Shown here: positions 63,921 to 64,000 of the stretch, piece by piece
Numbering within the stretch: position 1 is the first letter of the stretch
Layout of the letters: every line of letters starts with the position of its first letter
DNA from: Limnomonas spitsbergensis
Lineage: Eukaryota; Chlorophyta; Chlorophyceae; Chlamydomonadales
Reading direction: 5' to 3'
Assembly (NCBI GenBank): GCA_037349105.1
Contig: JAYJMM010000035.1
Coordinates: 744,001-808,000 of the forward strand
Length of the DNA: 64,000 bases
Notes under the pieces: model-generated
Databases searched by the model: none
The model's input: the letters and a program-made list of their open reading frames with translations, nothing else
What the model was told of the DNA's origin: nothing
Made by a program: the position numbers and the translations under genes

Positions 63921-64000
63921 GTTATCTGTTGGATTAAATAAGACTGGCATATTGCTGTTTGTAATATAGGGGCAGCGAGACAAGCGCCAAACGGGGGAGC

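Overview
This is a nuclear-genome window from a flagellated, photosynthetic eukaryote, most likely a green alga. Spliceosomal introns are frequent (GTGAGT/GTAAGG donors, CAG acceptors). The window encodes radial spoke protein RSP3 (flagella), a plastid NDH-type 2Fe-2S protein with a transit peptide, and a plastid outer-envelope-type beta-barrel. A prasinophyte such as a Pyramimonadales alga would fit, but that genus-level idea is inference only.

Left third (1-16.9 kb): nested mobile elements. Positions 1-6927 (minus) are one uninterrupted reading frame of 2309 codons that runs off the left edge. It is a Gag-protease polyprotein of a retroelement, with three zinc knuckles. Its leader (6928-8231) contains a 460-bp inverted-repeat unit and a run of six hairpins, and it abruptly truncates a Pif1-helicase pseudogene (8232-8797). 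A second gene remnant with repeated helical motifs follows (9017-9987). Positions 10590-16273 (minus) are a 5.7-kb transposon bounded by 61-bp terminal inverted repeats (60/61 identical). It encodes a DNMT3/DRM-like cytosine-5 methyltransferase, a Ty3/Gypsy- or Ginger-type DDE integrase, a PHD finger, and a putative N6-adenine methyltransferase with an NPP motif. This is a transposase with two possible DNA-methylation writers and a chromatin reader, and is the most striking system here.

Middle (17-34.9 kb): repeat-rich DNA (a 129-bp minisatellite, a split ~70-bp array, a 78-bp perfect palindrome) around a divergent gene pair: the plastid ferredoxin-like gene (24028 leftwards) and RSP3 (24495-29157, six exons, 530 aa). 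Two copies of a zinc-finger ORF, one carrying an internal inversion, lie at 30.5-32.5 kb.

Right half (35-64 kb): host genes with exon-intron structures reconstructed from splice sites and phase: an IQ-motif coiled-coil gene (+), an unidentified disordered protein (+), a Dot1-like SAM methyltransferase (-, 8 exons, 378 aa), a small mitochondrial-type one-TM coiled-coil protein (-, 4 exons, 196 aa), an OEP24-like beta-barrel (+, 6 exons, 232 aa), a secreted lipocalin (+, 7 exons, 249 aa) and the last exon of a leucine-rich-repeat gene (-).

A recurring feature of these genes is that intronic tandem repeats are built from the exon-intron boundaries themselves: the unit contains a piece of exon plus its splice site, so introns carry rows of decayed partial exons. 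This is seen in at least five places in four genes. A ~120-bp MITE-like repeat family and a short ACCGGT-centred palindrome are dispersed through the introns and intergenic DNA.
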